27,570 bases of DNA. Origin: a virus. Under the pieces are notes generated by a model that saw only the letters and a list, made by a program, of their open reading frames with translations, made no database searches and was not told the origin of the DNA. The translations under genes were made by a program, and so were the position numbers. The DNA is taken from positions 1 through 27,570 of IMG/VR virus record IMGVR_UViG_3300041809_000180, one strand, 5' to 3'. Positions 7,898 to 15,719 of the stretch are shown here, piece by piece; within the stretch, counting starts at the first letter, position 1; every line of letters starts with the position of its first letter.

Positions 7898-8857
7898 ATG
7901 GGACGACCACGAACACTTGATTACGATAAGATCAAAGAGATGTACGAGCAAGACTACACTTTGAACGAGATTGCTAGAGCCATAGGCTCTGAGCATACAA
8001 GTGTGGGCGATGCTGTAGAACGTATGGGTCTGCCAAAGAGGCCAGGACACCCACAAGGAAAACTGGATGTAAAGAAAGATGAGATCATTGCTGATTATTT
8101 ATCTGGGTTATCCGCTATCCAGGTAGCTGAAAAGCATGACTGTCACGCTTCCAGCATAAAGGAGCTGCTTGCTAGAAATGGAATAGAGCTACGGCACGGC
8201 GCTAAGAGAAGTGATCTAAATAATAAGTTAGGCATACTTCTTGGCTGTCATTACTTCATCCCAACAGTAGAGTGGTTTCAGGAACAGCTGAGCATCCACA
8301 AAACTGCTGCTGCCATAGCTAGACACTACGACATCCCGTACGGGACATTTATGGAGCGTGCGACTAAACTGGGGTTTGAGTTTCCTGTGTGGCGTGGAGG
8401 TCCTGGTCCTGCAGGTAGTCCGTTGAGACAAGAGATACCAACCAAAGAGGCCATTCAGCTTTCAGATGAAGGGTGGAGCTATGAGAAACTGGCTGATAGG
8501 TATGGAGTTTCCTACGGGGTCATCAACAGACGGATGAGAGAAGCTGGCTACTCCGCACCTAAAGGGCGAATGAGGAAGTATTCTCTAGACTCTGTTTTTG
8601 TGAGTACATCGCATAAACATAAGAAGATCTTGGAGGAATTGGGCATTCGTGCTTGTGAGATTTGTGGGGAAGATCAAGTCTTAGACTTTTGTCACATAGT
8701 TGCACAGGATGATGAAGGACCTACAGTCTCTGATAACTGTTTGGTTCTTTGTCCGACTCATCATCGCAAATTCGATAAGCATATCCTCAAGCCCTCTGAA
8801 CAGGCTAAAGTACAGGACAAGGTAGAGGCAGCACTAGCTAAGTATGGAAAGAACTAA
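7898..8857 (+). CDS. Free-standing HNH homing endonuclease with four HTH repeats
   Basis: ATG 7898 is chosen because AGGAGG lies 7 nt upstream; the frame is open to 7826. The product is about 319 aa. It begins GRPR, an AT-hook-like core. It then shows four helix-turn-helix-like repeats at about 20-46, 71-96, 133-160 and 193-218 (for example LNEIARAIGSEHTSVGDAVE and YEKLADRYGVSYGVINRRM). The C-terminal HNH nuclease has C253/C256, CH at 265-266, N280, C285 and HH at 288-289. The HTH array would recognise DNA and the HNH domain would nick or cut it. It interrupts the virion cluster between the connector-like gene and the 8919 gene, and carries its own leader and terminator. This is typical of a mobile endonuclease gene, not of virion assembly. 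Confidence 0.88.
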   Translation: MGRPRTLDYDKIKEMYEQDYTLNEIARAIGSEHTSVGDAVERMGLPKRPGHPQGKLDVKKDEIIADYLSGLSAIQVAEKHDCHASSIKELLARNGIELRHGAKRSDLNNKLGILLGCHYFIPTVEWFQEQLSIHKTAAAIARHYDIPYGTFMERATKLGFEFPVWRGGPGPAGSPLRQEIPTKEAIQLSDEGWSYEKLADRYGVSYGVINRRMREAGYSAPKGRMRKYSLDSVFVSTSHKHKKILEELGIRACEICGEDQVLDFCHIVAQDDEGPTVSDNCLVLCPTHHRKFDKHILKPSEQAKVQDKVEAALAKYGKN

Positions 8858-8871
8858 AGAGAGAGAGAAAA

Positions 8872-8896
8872 AGAGAAGCCTTCCGGCTTTTCTTTA
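8872..8896 (+). terminator. Terminator after first HNH gene (repeat copy 1)
   Basis: AGAGAAGCC (8872-8880), a TTCC loop, and GGCTTTTCT (8885-8893) form a 9-bp stem with one G-U pair and a T-rich 3' arm. The 16 nt GGCTTTTCTTTAGCCC (8885-8900) recur exactly at 20002-20017 after the other HNH gene. Confidence 0.75.
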
Positions 8897-8902
8897 GCCC
8901 AC

Positions 8903-8919
8903 GAATTCAGGAGATCACA
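8903..8919 (+). promoter_or_regulatory. RBS leader, second copy of the 17-nt repeat
   Basis: GAATTCAGGAGATCACA, identical to 2015-2031, with AGGAG 6 nt before ATG 8919. It lies just after the HNH terminator, so it provides fresh translation initiation for the displaced virion gene. Confidence 0.55.
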
Positions 8920-9365
8920 TGTACATTGTTAGAACATTCAACAACCCAGATGAGCTAGTAGATTTCTTGAATGGTGCCGTGCGATGCAAGCCACTAGCTA
9001 GCACTGTTTATGGTCTAAATGGACTCACAGTGATCATCAATGATGGTAGTGCTGATCGGACTACTACTCTATCAGATCCAACTGGTGTTGGTCTCTCACC
9101 ATCAGCTATTCTTACTCAGATCAGAGCCACTAATGCCAGCATGACTGCTGTAAAGGTTCGTTTCTATGGACAGGCTCCACAGAAACCTCTATTTATCGTA
9201 GACGTACAGGGGTTCATTGTCCGTGGTAGTGGCACAGCCAATACAATCCTTGGTTTTCCAACATCAGATACCACTGTTTCCGAAATTGCTACTACAGACA
9301 TCATTAAGATCACCGCCTCAATCTCAGGTGGTCCAAGATACGACGTCATCTACCACACTACCTAA
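8919..9365 (+). CDS. Small beta-rich virion protein related to the sheath modules
   Basis: The product is 148 aa with AGGAG before ATG 8919. A short helical N-terminus (FNNPDELVDFLNGAV) is followed by a beta module at about 33-115. It contains YGLNGLTVIINDG, LSDPTGVGLSPSAILTQI and GTANTILGF. The same signposts (MNGLVLNVSINNG, FSDPTALGLDAGQVCDQI, GSANTVLGF) occur in the large sheath protein at 15720. The module also recalls the flagellin hook IN type repeat of FliD. It is probably a structural protein of the neck or tail; the precise position is unknown. Confidence 0.68.
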   Translation: MYIVRTFNNPDELVDFLNGAVRCKPLASTVYGLNGLTVIINDGSADRTTTLSDPTGVGLSPSAILTQIRATNASMTAVKVRFYGQAPQKPLFIVDVQGFIVRGSGTANTILGFPTSDTTVSEIATTDIIKITASISGGPRYDVIYHTT

Positions 9366-9376
9366 GGGGTACTCCT

Positions 9377-11734
9377 ATGCATGAGGAAACTCTATTCAAA
9401 GCTCTTTCCGCAGACAACAGAATTCCATGGGAGAAATCTGCTGAGCATTTCATGTATATGAAGCTGGCTTCAGGTGGTCTACTTAGTGATGAGGTAGACC
9501 TGCTGATCAAGACAGCCGAGGGTACCATCTCTCCAGAAGATATTCAGAAGGCAATGGATCAAGGTACACTTACGGGTGTACGCTCTTCTGTTGCTCAGGA
9601 TATTACCAGTAATGCAAAACACCAAAGAACCCATGGTGAGCGTCTTGGTAAGGGAGTAGGAACTCTAGCTGGTATTGGTGGTGGTCTGCTCACCAGTAAG
9701 GGTAAGGGTCATTCTATTGGTGAGAAAGCCTTTAGAGCTGCCGTGGGAATGGCAGTAGGTCACCAGGCCGGTAAAGTTGTTGGTCAGGAGCTTGACGCCC
9801 ACAGATTGAACAAGCGTGGGTCTATGGAGAAAGATGCTTTATCTTTGGCAGGGCATGGAGCCCTGATGGGTGGTTTAGGAGGAGCTGCTGTTGGGGCTGG
9901 TTTAGGAGCACTTTCAGATCCAGAGCATAGAGGACGAAATGCTTTAATTGGTGCTGCTTCTGGAGGTATGCTAGGTGGTGTTGGCGGGGCAGGTTTAGGT
10001 CGTGCTGCTGACCTAGATGCCGATTTGTTTAAGATCAACAAATACCATAATGCCCGTCTTACTGTCGATGCTTTGCGAGCAGAAATGGGTCTGACTGGCA
10101 GTAGAACCACTAAGATGGACCCAGAAACTTTACGACACGCAGAAATGGGTCTTTTTGGTGGTCGTAGTAGTGCACCAAAAGTTATCCATCCAAAAGGAGA
10201 TGTGATCGATCCTCCTGAGTCTGCCATTAAGAAGCTTAGTGAGGTCAATAGGGACAAGGTTGCTGGTGTTCTTGGTCAGATCGGTGGCTGGGCTCTTAAA
10301 AATCCACGTATGGCTGCAGGTGTTGCCGGTGCAGGTCTAGGGGCTATTACTGGTGCTGCTGGAGCTGCAGGAGACCCAAATGCCAGTATGCTAGGTGGTG
10401 CTCTCAAGGGTGGTCTAGTAGGTGGTGGACTCGGTGCTGCTGGCGCTCACTTTGGTATGAAGGCCATGGCTAAGGGTGGCCGTAAAGCGATCTTGAACGT
10501 CCCAGGAAAGGGAGCTCTCAGCATAGCCCCCAAGCTGAATGAGGCTGGTGGGCTTGCTCCTGGAGCCTTGAACTTCCGTCCAGCACCGGCTGTGATGACA
10601 CCAAAGGTAGCTGCTGCCATACTAAAGCAAGCTATGATCAAAGAGGGCTGGAGTCTTCGTAACTTATTCAAAGCAGTTCCAGAGATTGTTCCACCGGAAG
10701 ATGTAGGTGAGGCTGCTATTTCTGGTGGTATTCAGGAGGGCCCTGCTGGTGCGATCAATGAAGCTGCTGGACAAGCTGGTGCTTTAGCTGGTCATGCACT
10801 AGGTGAAAGATTCCATGTTCCTGCTCTAGGAGCCATGGCCGGGAATATGGGGGCAAAAGGACTCTCTGGTCAGCTCACAGAGGGTATGGAGGCTCCAAAG
10901 ACAGCTGCCGCTACAAAGCTACTCAGTGCTATTCATGGGCTAAAGAAGGTAGCAGAAGAGCCACGTGGAGGTCTTTCTACCACAGATGAGGAAGCACCTA
11001 CTGGGCCTAATGAGTTTTCTGGCAACCAGTATCCGATCAATCATAACGAGATGGGTGCTGCTCCTGAAGCAGAACCTGTAGCTAACATAGATCAAGACCT
11101 ACAACCAGACCCAGCAGATGCCATCATGGCTCTGTTGCAGAAGGGTAACGAGTCTGAATTCCATGAGGCTCGTGCGGATGAAGCACAGCAAGCTGCTTCG
11201 GCTGCTGAAGAGCGTGCTTCTATGCTTGAGGGTCAGATGCAGCAGCTGCTTCAAGAGATTGATCAGGTGAAGCAGGAGCAGGGTGGTCAAGCTCAGATGG
11301 CTAGTGAGCAGGCTATGATGTCCTCGCAGGATGCTATGGCGGCTAGAACAGAGTCTCAAGCTGCTCAACAGCAGGTAATGCAACTTCGTCAAGCCATTAC
11401 TTCTTACAGGCAACAGCTGATGGATCTTTTGGCTCAAGACCCAACTATGGACGCTGGTCCTCCACCGGTTCCAGTGGGTCCAGCACCAGGCGCTCCAGGA
11501 ATGGAAGGAGCAGCAGGAGGCCCAGAAGGACAAGCTATGCCTCCAGGCGGTGGCTCACAGCCTCAGGAAGTGCCTGCAGAGGCCGCTGGAGCAGCTCCTC
11601 CGGCTCAAGTAGCACTTGCTGGTGGAGAAGCTCCCAAGGCTCCAGAGGCTCCTAAACCACCAGCTGCAGAGGGTGGTGGCGTGAACGTCAATATTCATCC
11701 ACCAAAGGCAGCTAAACCAGCAGCCAAGGCCTAA
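9377..11734 (+). CDS. Large glycine-zipper virion protein with coiled coil and Pro/Ala tail
   Basis: The product is 785 aa, with a weak AAGGGG ribosome site before ATG 9377. The N-terminal 60 residues are helical (FKALSADNR, LLIKTAEG). Gly/Ala-rich hydrophobic stretches with G-x-x-x-G spacing lie at about 87-137, 155-210 and 308-365, with another around 460-500. They look like glycine zippers that could insert in or cross a membrane. Residues about 591-688 form a Gln/Glu/Ala coiled coil, and 694-785 is a Pro/Ala/Gly-rich tail. It is likely a virion-internal or DNA-ejection protein that contacts the host membrane, by analogy of composition only. A short internal duplication AEMGLxGxR lies around residues 235-263. 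Confidence 0.65.
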   Translation: MHEETLFKALSADNRIPWEKSAEHFMYMKLASGGLLSDEVDLLIKTAEGTISPEDIQKAMDQGTLTGVRSSVAQDITSNAKHQRTHGERLGKGVGTLAGIGGGLLTSKGKGHSIGEKAFRAAVGMAVGHQAGKVVGQELDAHRLNKRGSMEKDALSLAGHGALMGGLGGAAVGAGLGALSDPEHRGRNALIGAASGGMLGGVGGAGLGRAADLDADLFKINKYHNARLTVDALRAEMGLTGSRTTKMDPETLRHAEMGLFGGRSSAPKVIHPKGDVIDPPESAIKKLSEVNRDKVAGVLGQIGGWALKNPRMAAGVAGAGLGAITGAAGAAGDPNASMLGGALKGGLVGGGLGAAGAHFGMKAMAKGGRKAILNVPGKGALSIAPKLNEAGGLAPGALNFRPAPAVMTPKVAAAILKQAMIKEGWSLRNLFKAVPEIVPPEDVGEAAISGGIQEGPAGAINEAAGQAGALAGHALGERFHVPALGAMAGNMGAKGLSGQLTEGMEAPKTAAATKLLSAIHGLKKVAEEPRGGLSTTDEEAPTGPNEFSGNQYPINHNEMGAAPEAEPVANIDQDLQPDPADAIMALLQKGNESEFHEARADEAQQAASAAEERASMLEGQMQQLLQEIDQVKQEQGGQAQMASEQAMMSSQDAMAARTESQAAQQQVMQLRQAITSYRQQLMDLLAQDPTMDAGPPPVPVGPAPGAPGMEGAAGGPEGQAMPPGGGSQPQEVPAEAAGAAPPAQVALAGGEAPKAPEAPKPPAAEGGGVNVNIHPPKAAKPAAKA

Positions 11735-11736
11735 GA

Positions 11737-12927
11737 ATGCTCACAGCAGGGCAGGCAAAATATGCTGCTTTCAAAAAGAAGGTAGCCTCAGACCTGAGCC
11801 CAATTACTTCTTGGGTAGCCAGGAAGCCATACACTACGGCTGCTTTACTTGGTGGAGCAAGTGGGGCAGTTGGCCTTGTAAGACACGGTCCATGGGGCAG
11901 TGGCGGCATGTCTCCAGTAGAGGAGAAGCGTTTACCTGCTCTGCAAGCTGCTGAACAGTTAGATCAATCAGACCCAAGTAATAGAGCAGCTCTGAAGGGT
12001 TCTCTGTCTGGCATGCAGTCAGCTGCCAGTAACGCAGAGATTGCAGGAGCTGGGTTAGCAAATGCTGGTGCTCTATATGGTGGCCTTAGACTAAGTAGGT
12101 TGGTCAATAACAATCTCAAAAAAACAGAACTTGGTCAGTTTGTTCCTCCAGAACATGTAAATGCAATGGAGGCTGCTGCTGGCCAGATAATGCGAGATAA
12201 GTATAAAGTTACTGGTGACTTGCCTGATGTGATCCAATTGCCACACGGAGGAGTGAGTGTAGGTAGAACGGTTCCACAAGGTGGAATATGGAAAATGTGG
12301 CCAAAATTCATTCGCAAGCGTGAAGAAAAAGGTACTGAAAGATTTTTACATAATTACCTAAGTCAAGTTACGGACCCAGAGTACGTATCTCCCGAAGCAT
12401 TAGATACATCAGCTAAGCACCAAGCAGAGAGTGCTTTACGTAATGGACTGATCGCTGCACCACTTGATTCTGGTCCACACATAGCTGCCCATGAATTTGG
12501 ACATGGTATCTTTCAGAAGTCTAACCTAGGTAAAGTTACACAAGCACTACGCCTACCTGGAGCATTACTTGGTATAGGTGCAGGAAATGCTACAGCAGCT
12601 ATGACAGACCCTGACTCCACAGCATCAAAGTTGTCACCACTCATATCCGCTGCTGGTGTAGCTCCTATCATAGGAGAAGAGGCTGCTGCTTCTATACACG
12701 CACTAAAGCTTATGAAGTCTATGGGATATCCTCCAGAGGCTCTCAGTACAGCACGTAGACAACTAGGTAAAGCTTTCGGAACATATGCTCTAGGTCTGGG
12801 AGCACCAGTGGTAGCCGCACCATACATAGTCAGAAAGATTAAACAGTGGAATCAGGCACGCAGGGCTAAGGCTGGTTTGCCTAGTTCTGGCGAGCTGAGG
12901 AATAGAGTTGAAGCACTAGAGGAGTGA
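11737..12927 (+). CDS. Putative membrane-associated zinc metallopeptidase, YugP-like, in virion cluster
   Basis: The product is 396 aa, starting 3 nt after the previous gene. Hydrophobic segments lie near residues 33-48 and 97-117. The key feature is IAAHEFGHGIFQ, with the zinc-metallopeptidase signature HExxH at His252, Glu253 and His256. About 60 residues downstream, IIGEEAAASIHALKLMKSMG (Glu314/Glu315) is followed by a Gly/Ala helix and a hydrophobic segment (about 350-367). This matches the layout of the YugP/Zn_peptidase_2 family, where IAAHEvGHA is followed by an E-x-x-A-S-x-x-A-L third-ligand helix. It may remodel host envelope proteins or process virion proteins. Activity is unproven, and the family call is from motif memory. 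Confidence 0.62.
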   Translation: MLTAGQAKYAAFKKKVASDLSPITSWVARKPYTTAALLGGASGAVGLVRHGPWGSGGMSPVEEKRLPALQAAEQLDQSDPSNRAALKGSLSGMQSAASNAEIAGAGLANAGALYGGLRLSRLVNNNLKKTELGQFVPPEHVNAMEAAAGQIMRDKYKVTGDLPDVIQLPHGGVSVGRTVPQGGIWKMWPKFIRKREEKGTERFLHNYLSQVTDPEYVSPEALDTSAKHQAESALRNGLIAAPLDSGPHIAAHEFGHGIFQKSNLGKVTQALRLPGALLGIGAGNATAAMTDPDSTASKLSPLISAAGVAPIIGEEAAASIHALKLMKSMGYPPEALSTARRQLGKAFGTYALGLGAPVVAAPYIVRKIKQWNQARRAKAGLPSSGELRNRVEALEE

Positions 12928-12929
12928 TC

Positions 12930-13208
12930 ATGGATACTTTCCTAACAGATTTGTATGACCATAATATGGCCAAGGTAGCGGTAGCTGGTTCTACTGTACC
13001 ACCACTTCCAGAAGCCTCTGCAACGAAGCCTTTAGAGCCAAAAATCAATGCCCCAGCTAAGAAGACTACACCTCCTGAGGAACCATCCAATACTGCTGAA
13101 AAGAAGGCAGAGTTGGTGCTTACAGCATTAAGAGCCACAAGAAATGCTCCAGAACACATCAAGCAGGCTGCTGCTAGATATCTGGGTCAAAAACTAGCAA
13201 GGAGATAG
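12930..13208 (+). CDS. Small virion-associated protein with MDTFLTDLY N-terminus
   Basis: ATG 12930 is preferred over GTG 12924, since AGGAG (12920-12924) then has normal spacing. The product is 92 aa. The N-terminus MDTFLTDLYDHNMAKVA parallels MDFLTKLYAEEQEKTAS of the next gene. A Pro-rich middle follows, then a helical C-terminus with LVLTALRATRNAPEHIKQAAARYLGQKL. It starts 2 nt after the metallopeptidase-like gene and is probably cotranslated. The function is unknown. Confidence 0.62.
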   Translation: MDTFLTDLYDHNMAKVAVAGSTVPPLPEASATKPLEPKINAPAKKTTPPEEPSNTAEKKAELVLTALRATRNAPEHIKQAAARYLGQKLARR

Positions 13209-13211
13209 ATC

Positions 13212-13367
13212 ATGGATTTTCTAACAAAGCTATATGCAGAAGAGCAAGAGAAGACTGCTAGTGCAGAGGTAGAGAGTCTGTTCGATCAGATGACTATTCC
13301 TCAGCTCGAGCAGGTTCTTGGTCTAGAGAAGAAAGCAGAGAAGACGGACAAGCACGGTAAGAAGTAA
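13212..13367 (+). CDS. 51-residue peptide, paralogue-like to its upstream neighbour
   Basis: This short gene runs from ATG 13212, with AAGGAG 8 nt upstream, to TAA 13365-13367. The TAA overlaps the next ATG as TAATG. The product begins MDFLTKLYAEEQEKTAS, continues with an acidic helix VESLFDQMTIPQLEQVLGL, and ends Lys-rich. The N-terminal M-D-(x)-F-L-T-x-L-Y pattern is shared with the gene at 12930. Start site, coupling and shared motif make it a believable gene despite its length. Function unknown; possibly a minor virion peptide. Confidence 0.68.
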   Translation: MDFLTKLYAEEQEKTASAEVESLFDQMTIPQLEQVLGLEKKAEKTDKHGKK

Positions 13368-14281
13368 TGGCTCAGAATCTCAAATTCGTAAACACTAAGA
13401 TCCGAAGCTTCTCTTTGGATTTTCTGGAAGTTCTTTGGGAGATCGAAGATACGGTCGTAGACCCATTGGACTTCCAGCTTTACGTATTGAGATCTGAATC
13501 CCCTATGGGGCCGTTCGATACTGTTGCAGGTCCTTTCGAGGATAAGTATCGGTTCGTAGATAGCACTGTAAATCTACTCCATCGTTGGCGTCAGCTTTGG
13601 TACAAGATCAGAAGTGTTCAAAAGGCAGACACCAGTAGTGTGGTGGAGAGTGATGCCTTCACTTTTGTTAACAACCCAGACTTGATCGGTGCAGAGATAC
13701 AGCGTCTTGAGCGCTTGGTATGGTCTGAGTATGCAGGCAATAAGTGCTTCGTATTCCCAGTTCGTACCTTCGGTAAGAGATGCCAGACTTGCTATGACGG
13801 TCCAGAAAAAGGTAAAGGGTTCACAGGGCAAAGAAGGCGCAGTCACTGCATAACCTGTTACGACACTACTTTCATTCGTGGATACTATGATCCAATCGAA
13901 ATATTCATGCAGATCGATCCTAGTAGTAAGTCTGTGCAGAACCTTCCTATAGCTGAGCGTGGTCAGACAGATACGACTGCTCGTCTACCTAACTTCCCTC
14001 TTATGAAGCCCAGAGATCTAATCGTAGAGGCTAATAACATTAGGTGGAGGGTAGTGAAGGTAACTCCTACAGAGAGAATGCGCTCTGTGGTTCACCAGGA
14101 GCTTGTGCTGCATGAGGTGGCTAAAGGAGATATCGAGTACCAGCTTCCCATCAGAATAGATGACCTGCGAAACTTTGAGCCTAGCCCAGCTAGAAACTTC
14201 TTGAATCCACAGGACTTGCAGGCATTTGAAGAGAAGGCTATTCAGGATATTTATGCTGTATACGGTATGAGGATGCCATGA
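13367..14281 (+). CDS. Virion structural protein with FN3-like domain and CxxC zinc pairs
   Basis: The product is 304 aa, overlapping the preceding stop by 1 nt. Residues about 6-100 look like a fibronectin type III-like beta domain (LEVLWEIEDTVVDPLDFQLYVLR then RWRQLWYKIRSV). Two Cys pairs, C139/C142 and C161/C164, flank a basic loop and should bind zinc. The region after them (GYYDPIEIFMQIDP) and VEANNIRWRVVKVTPTERMRS are beta-rich. Genes of this kind sit between head-tail connectors and the sheath, so a neck or tail-completion role is likely. The stop overlaps the next ATG by 4 nt (ATGA). Confidence 0.68.
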   Translation: MAQNLKFVNTKIRSFSLDFLEVLWEIEDTVVDPLDFQLYVLRSESPMGPFDTVAGPFEDKYRFVDSTVNLLHRWRQLWYKIRSVQKADTSSVVESDAFTFVNNPDLIGAEIQRLERLVWSEYAGNKCFVFPVRTFGKRCQTCYDGPEKGKGFTGQRRRSHCITCYDTTFIRGYYDPIEIFMQIDPSSKSVQNLPIAERGQTDTTARLPNFPLMKPRDLIVEANNIRWRVVKVTPTERMRSVVHQELVLHEVAKGDIEYQLPIRIDDLRNFEPSPARNFLNPQDLQAFEEKAIQDIYAVYGMRMP

Positions 14282-14862
14282 TCAATATTTCATTCTTTGA
14301 TGAGTTCGAAAAGATCTCAGCTGTTCTCTCTTTACAACATAGAGAGAAATTGCCATCTAAGAGCTTTGCTGTACCTGAAAAGGCTGCAAAAAGAATAGGT
14401 GTGGCCAATGAGATACAGGGCACCTCAAAGGGTAAGTATCCCATTCATGATGCTGCTCATGCTCGAGCGGCTCTTAGAATGGTAGCAATGCATGGTACTC
14501 CTGAAGAGAAGGCCATGGTACACGCCAAGGTTCATGCAAAGTATCCTGAGATCGGACAGAAGACAGCCGCTATGTTTGATGAGCTGAGTAAGATTGCAGA
14601 TGCAGAGACTGATGCTGGTGGTCCATTCATTACCAAGGACAGACTAAAGCGTCTTGCTATTGCTGCTGGTCTAACTGCTGCTGGTGCAGGATTGGGAGAG
14701 GCTGCAGGACATGCAATCAATAGGTGGGTTCTCAAGAGTCCTGGCAGAGAAGGTCTTTTGCGTAAAGCCGCACCGTTTATAGGTGGAGCAGCAGGTATGG
14801 CGGCCTATATTCATAGGCATCATACTGATAGATACATTCGTCACGGGAAGCCAAAGAAATGA
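14278..14862 (+). CDS. DUF6582-like virion-associated protein with duplicated FDE-EKI motif
   Basis: The product is 194 aa, with its ATG overlapping the upstream stop (ATGA). It starts with MINISFFDEFEKIS. Residues 22-90 contain REKLPSKSFAVPE, KYPIHDAAHARAALRMVAMHG and VHAKYP, a pattern I associate with DUF6582, a small domain found in phage and bacterial proteins. At residues 99-107 a second copy of the signature occurs (MFDELSKIA), followed by a Gly/Ala-rich hydrophobic segment (125-146) and a basic His-rich C-terminus. The architecture suggests that two small proteins have fused. The function is unknown; a virion location is inferred from context. Confidence 0.66.
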   Translation: MINISFFDEFEKISAVLSLQHREKLPSKSFAVPEKAAKRIGVANEIQGTSKGKYPIHDAAHARAALRMVAMHGTPEEKAMVHAKVHAKYPEIGQKTAAMFDELSKIADAETDAGGPFITKDRLKRLAIAAGLTAAGAGLGEAAGHAINRWVLKSPGREGLLRKAAPFIGGAAGMAAYIHRHHTDRYIRHGKPKK

Positions 14863-15710
14863 CCGAGACTACTGGTAGTAGAGTGTTCACTGCCGAGGAG
14901 AATGACATCTCCTGGGGCAATGATCCGTTGAACTACCTGGTACGTGTATTCATTGCTTTCACCCAGACTATTTGGGAGGCAGCATCAAAGGGAGCATTCC
15001 ACTGGACATTAGATCCGTTGGATACAGAGTTGGTGATCACAGAAGAGAACCCAGTTCACGTAGACACAATGGAGAAGCGACCAGCTCTTATGATTGCTCT
15101 TGGTCCATCTAGATTCAATGGAAGCTCTCTAGACGATCTGCAGGGACTTAACTTTCGTAATGCTGCTGAAAAGCATATTGACTTGATCCCTACTAATATC
15201 ACGATCAATTGTCTTTCTCGTGTAGCTGCCGAGGCCAGATTTTTGGCGTGGCAAAATGCTCGTATGGTTTGGATTCTACGAAAGCTTCTCATAGCAGAGA
15301 AAGGAATACAGGACTGTGGTCGGCGAAATGAGATCGGACCAGTCACTCCAGCTGGTGCTCTTGTGTCTGGAGATACAGAAGCTGAATGGGTAGTTTGTCC
15401 AGTTACAATTCCGGTCTTTATGCAGTGGAGTGATTTTGTGACTCCTCTGAAATTTGAGGCAAATGGACATCCGATACATACACTTGAGCATCTTGAGATG
15501 CAGTTTCGGGTAAAGACTGATGCAGTAAGAGCTTCCATCGGGATGGCTCCATCTGCTAATGATAGTAATATGAGTAGATGGTCCGCACATAGGGGCCAAG
15601 AGGGACTCACTGTGGAAACGGCTGGGGGCCCTCGACCTCCGACCATAAGAGGTAGAACGATTCAAGTCGGAACATCCGTTCCGGTGTTCCAAGGTTCAAA
15701 GGTTAAATAG
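14859..15710 (+). CDS. Probable tail-completion/neck protein
   Basis: The product is 283 aa, with its ATG overlapping the upstream stop (ATGA). The N-terminal region has aromatic helices (PLNYLVRVFIAFTQTIWEAA), followed by mixed alpha/beta sequence with RPALMIALGPSRFNG and AEWVVCPVTIPVFMQWSD. The C-terminus is probably flexible (GGPRPPTIRGRTIQVG). It lies directly before the sheath gene, 9 nt away. That is the usual place for a tail terminator or completion protein in contractile-tail phages, and this synteny is the only basis for the call. Confidence 0.6.
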   Translation: MTETTGSRVFTAEENDISWGNDPLNYLVRVFIAFTQTIWEAASKGAFHWTLDPLDTELVITEENPVHVDTMEKRPALMIALGPSRFNGSSLDDLQGLNFRNAAEKHIDLIPTNITINCLSRVAAEARFLAWQNARMVWILRKLLIAEKGIQDCGRRNEIGPVTPAGALVSGDTEAEWVVCPVTIPVFMQWSDFVTPLKFEANGHPIHTLEHLEMQFRVKTDAVRASIGMAPSANDSNMSRWSAHRGQEGLTVETAGGPRPPTIRGRTIQVGTSVPVFQGSKVK

Positions 15711-15719
15711 GAGGCCATT

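Noticed and set aside
7830-8918. Group I intron carrying the HNH gene
   Set aside because: The flanking genes look complete with their own starts and stops. The HNH gene lies between genes, and I see no intron core.
10079-10153. Short direct repeat GCAGAAATGGGTCT, 60 nt apart
   Set aside because: It encodes a small internal duplication (AEMGL) within one coding region; no sign of a separate element.
13367-14281. Zinc-ribbon regulator
   Set aside because: The CxxC pairs sit inside a beta-rich structural protein with an FN3-like domain in a neck-gene context, so a structural zinc site is more likely.
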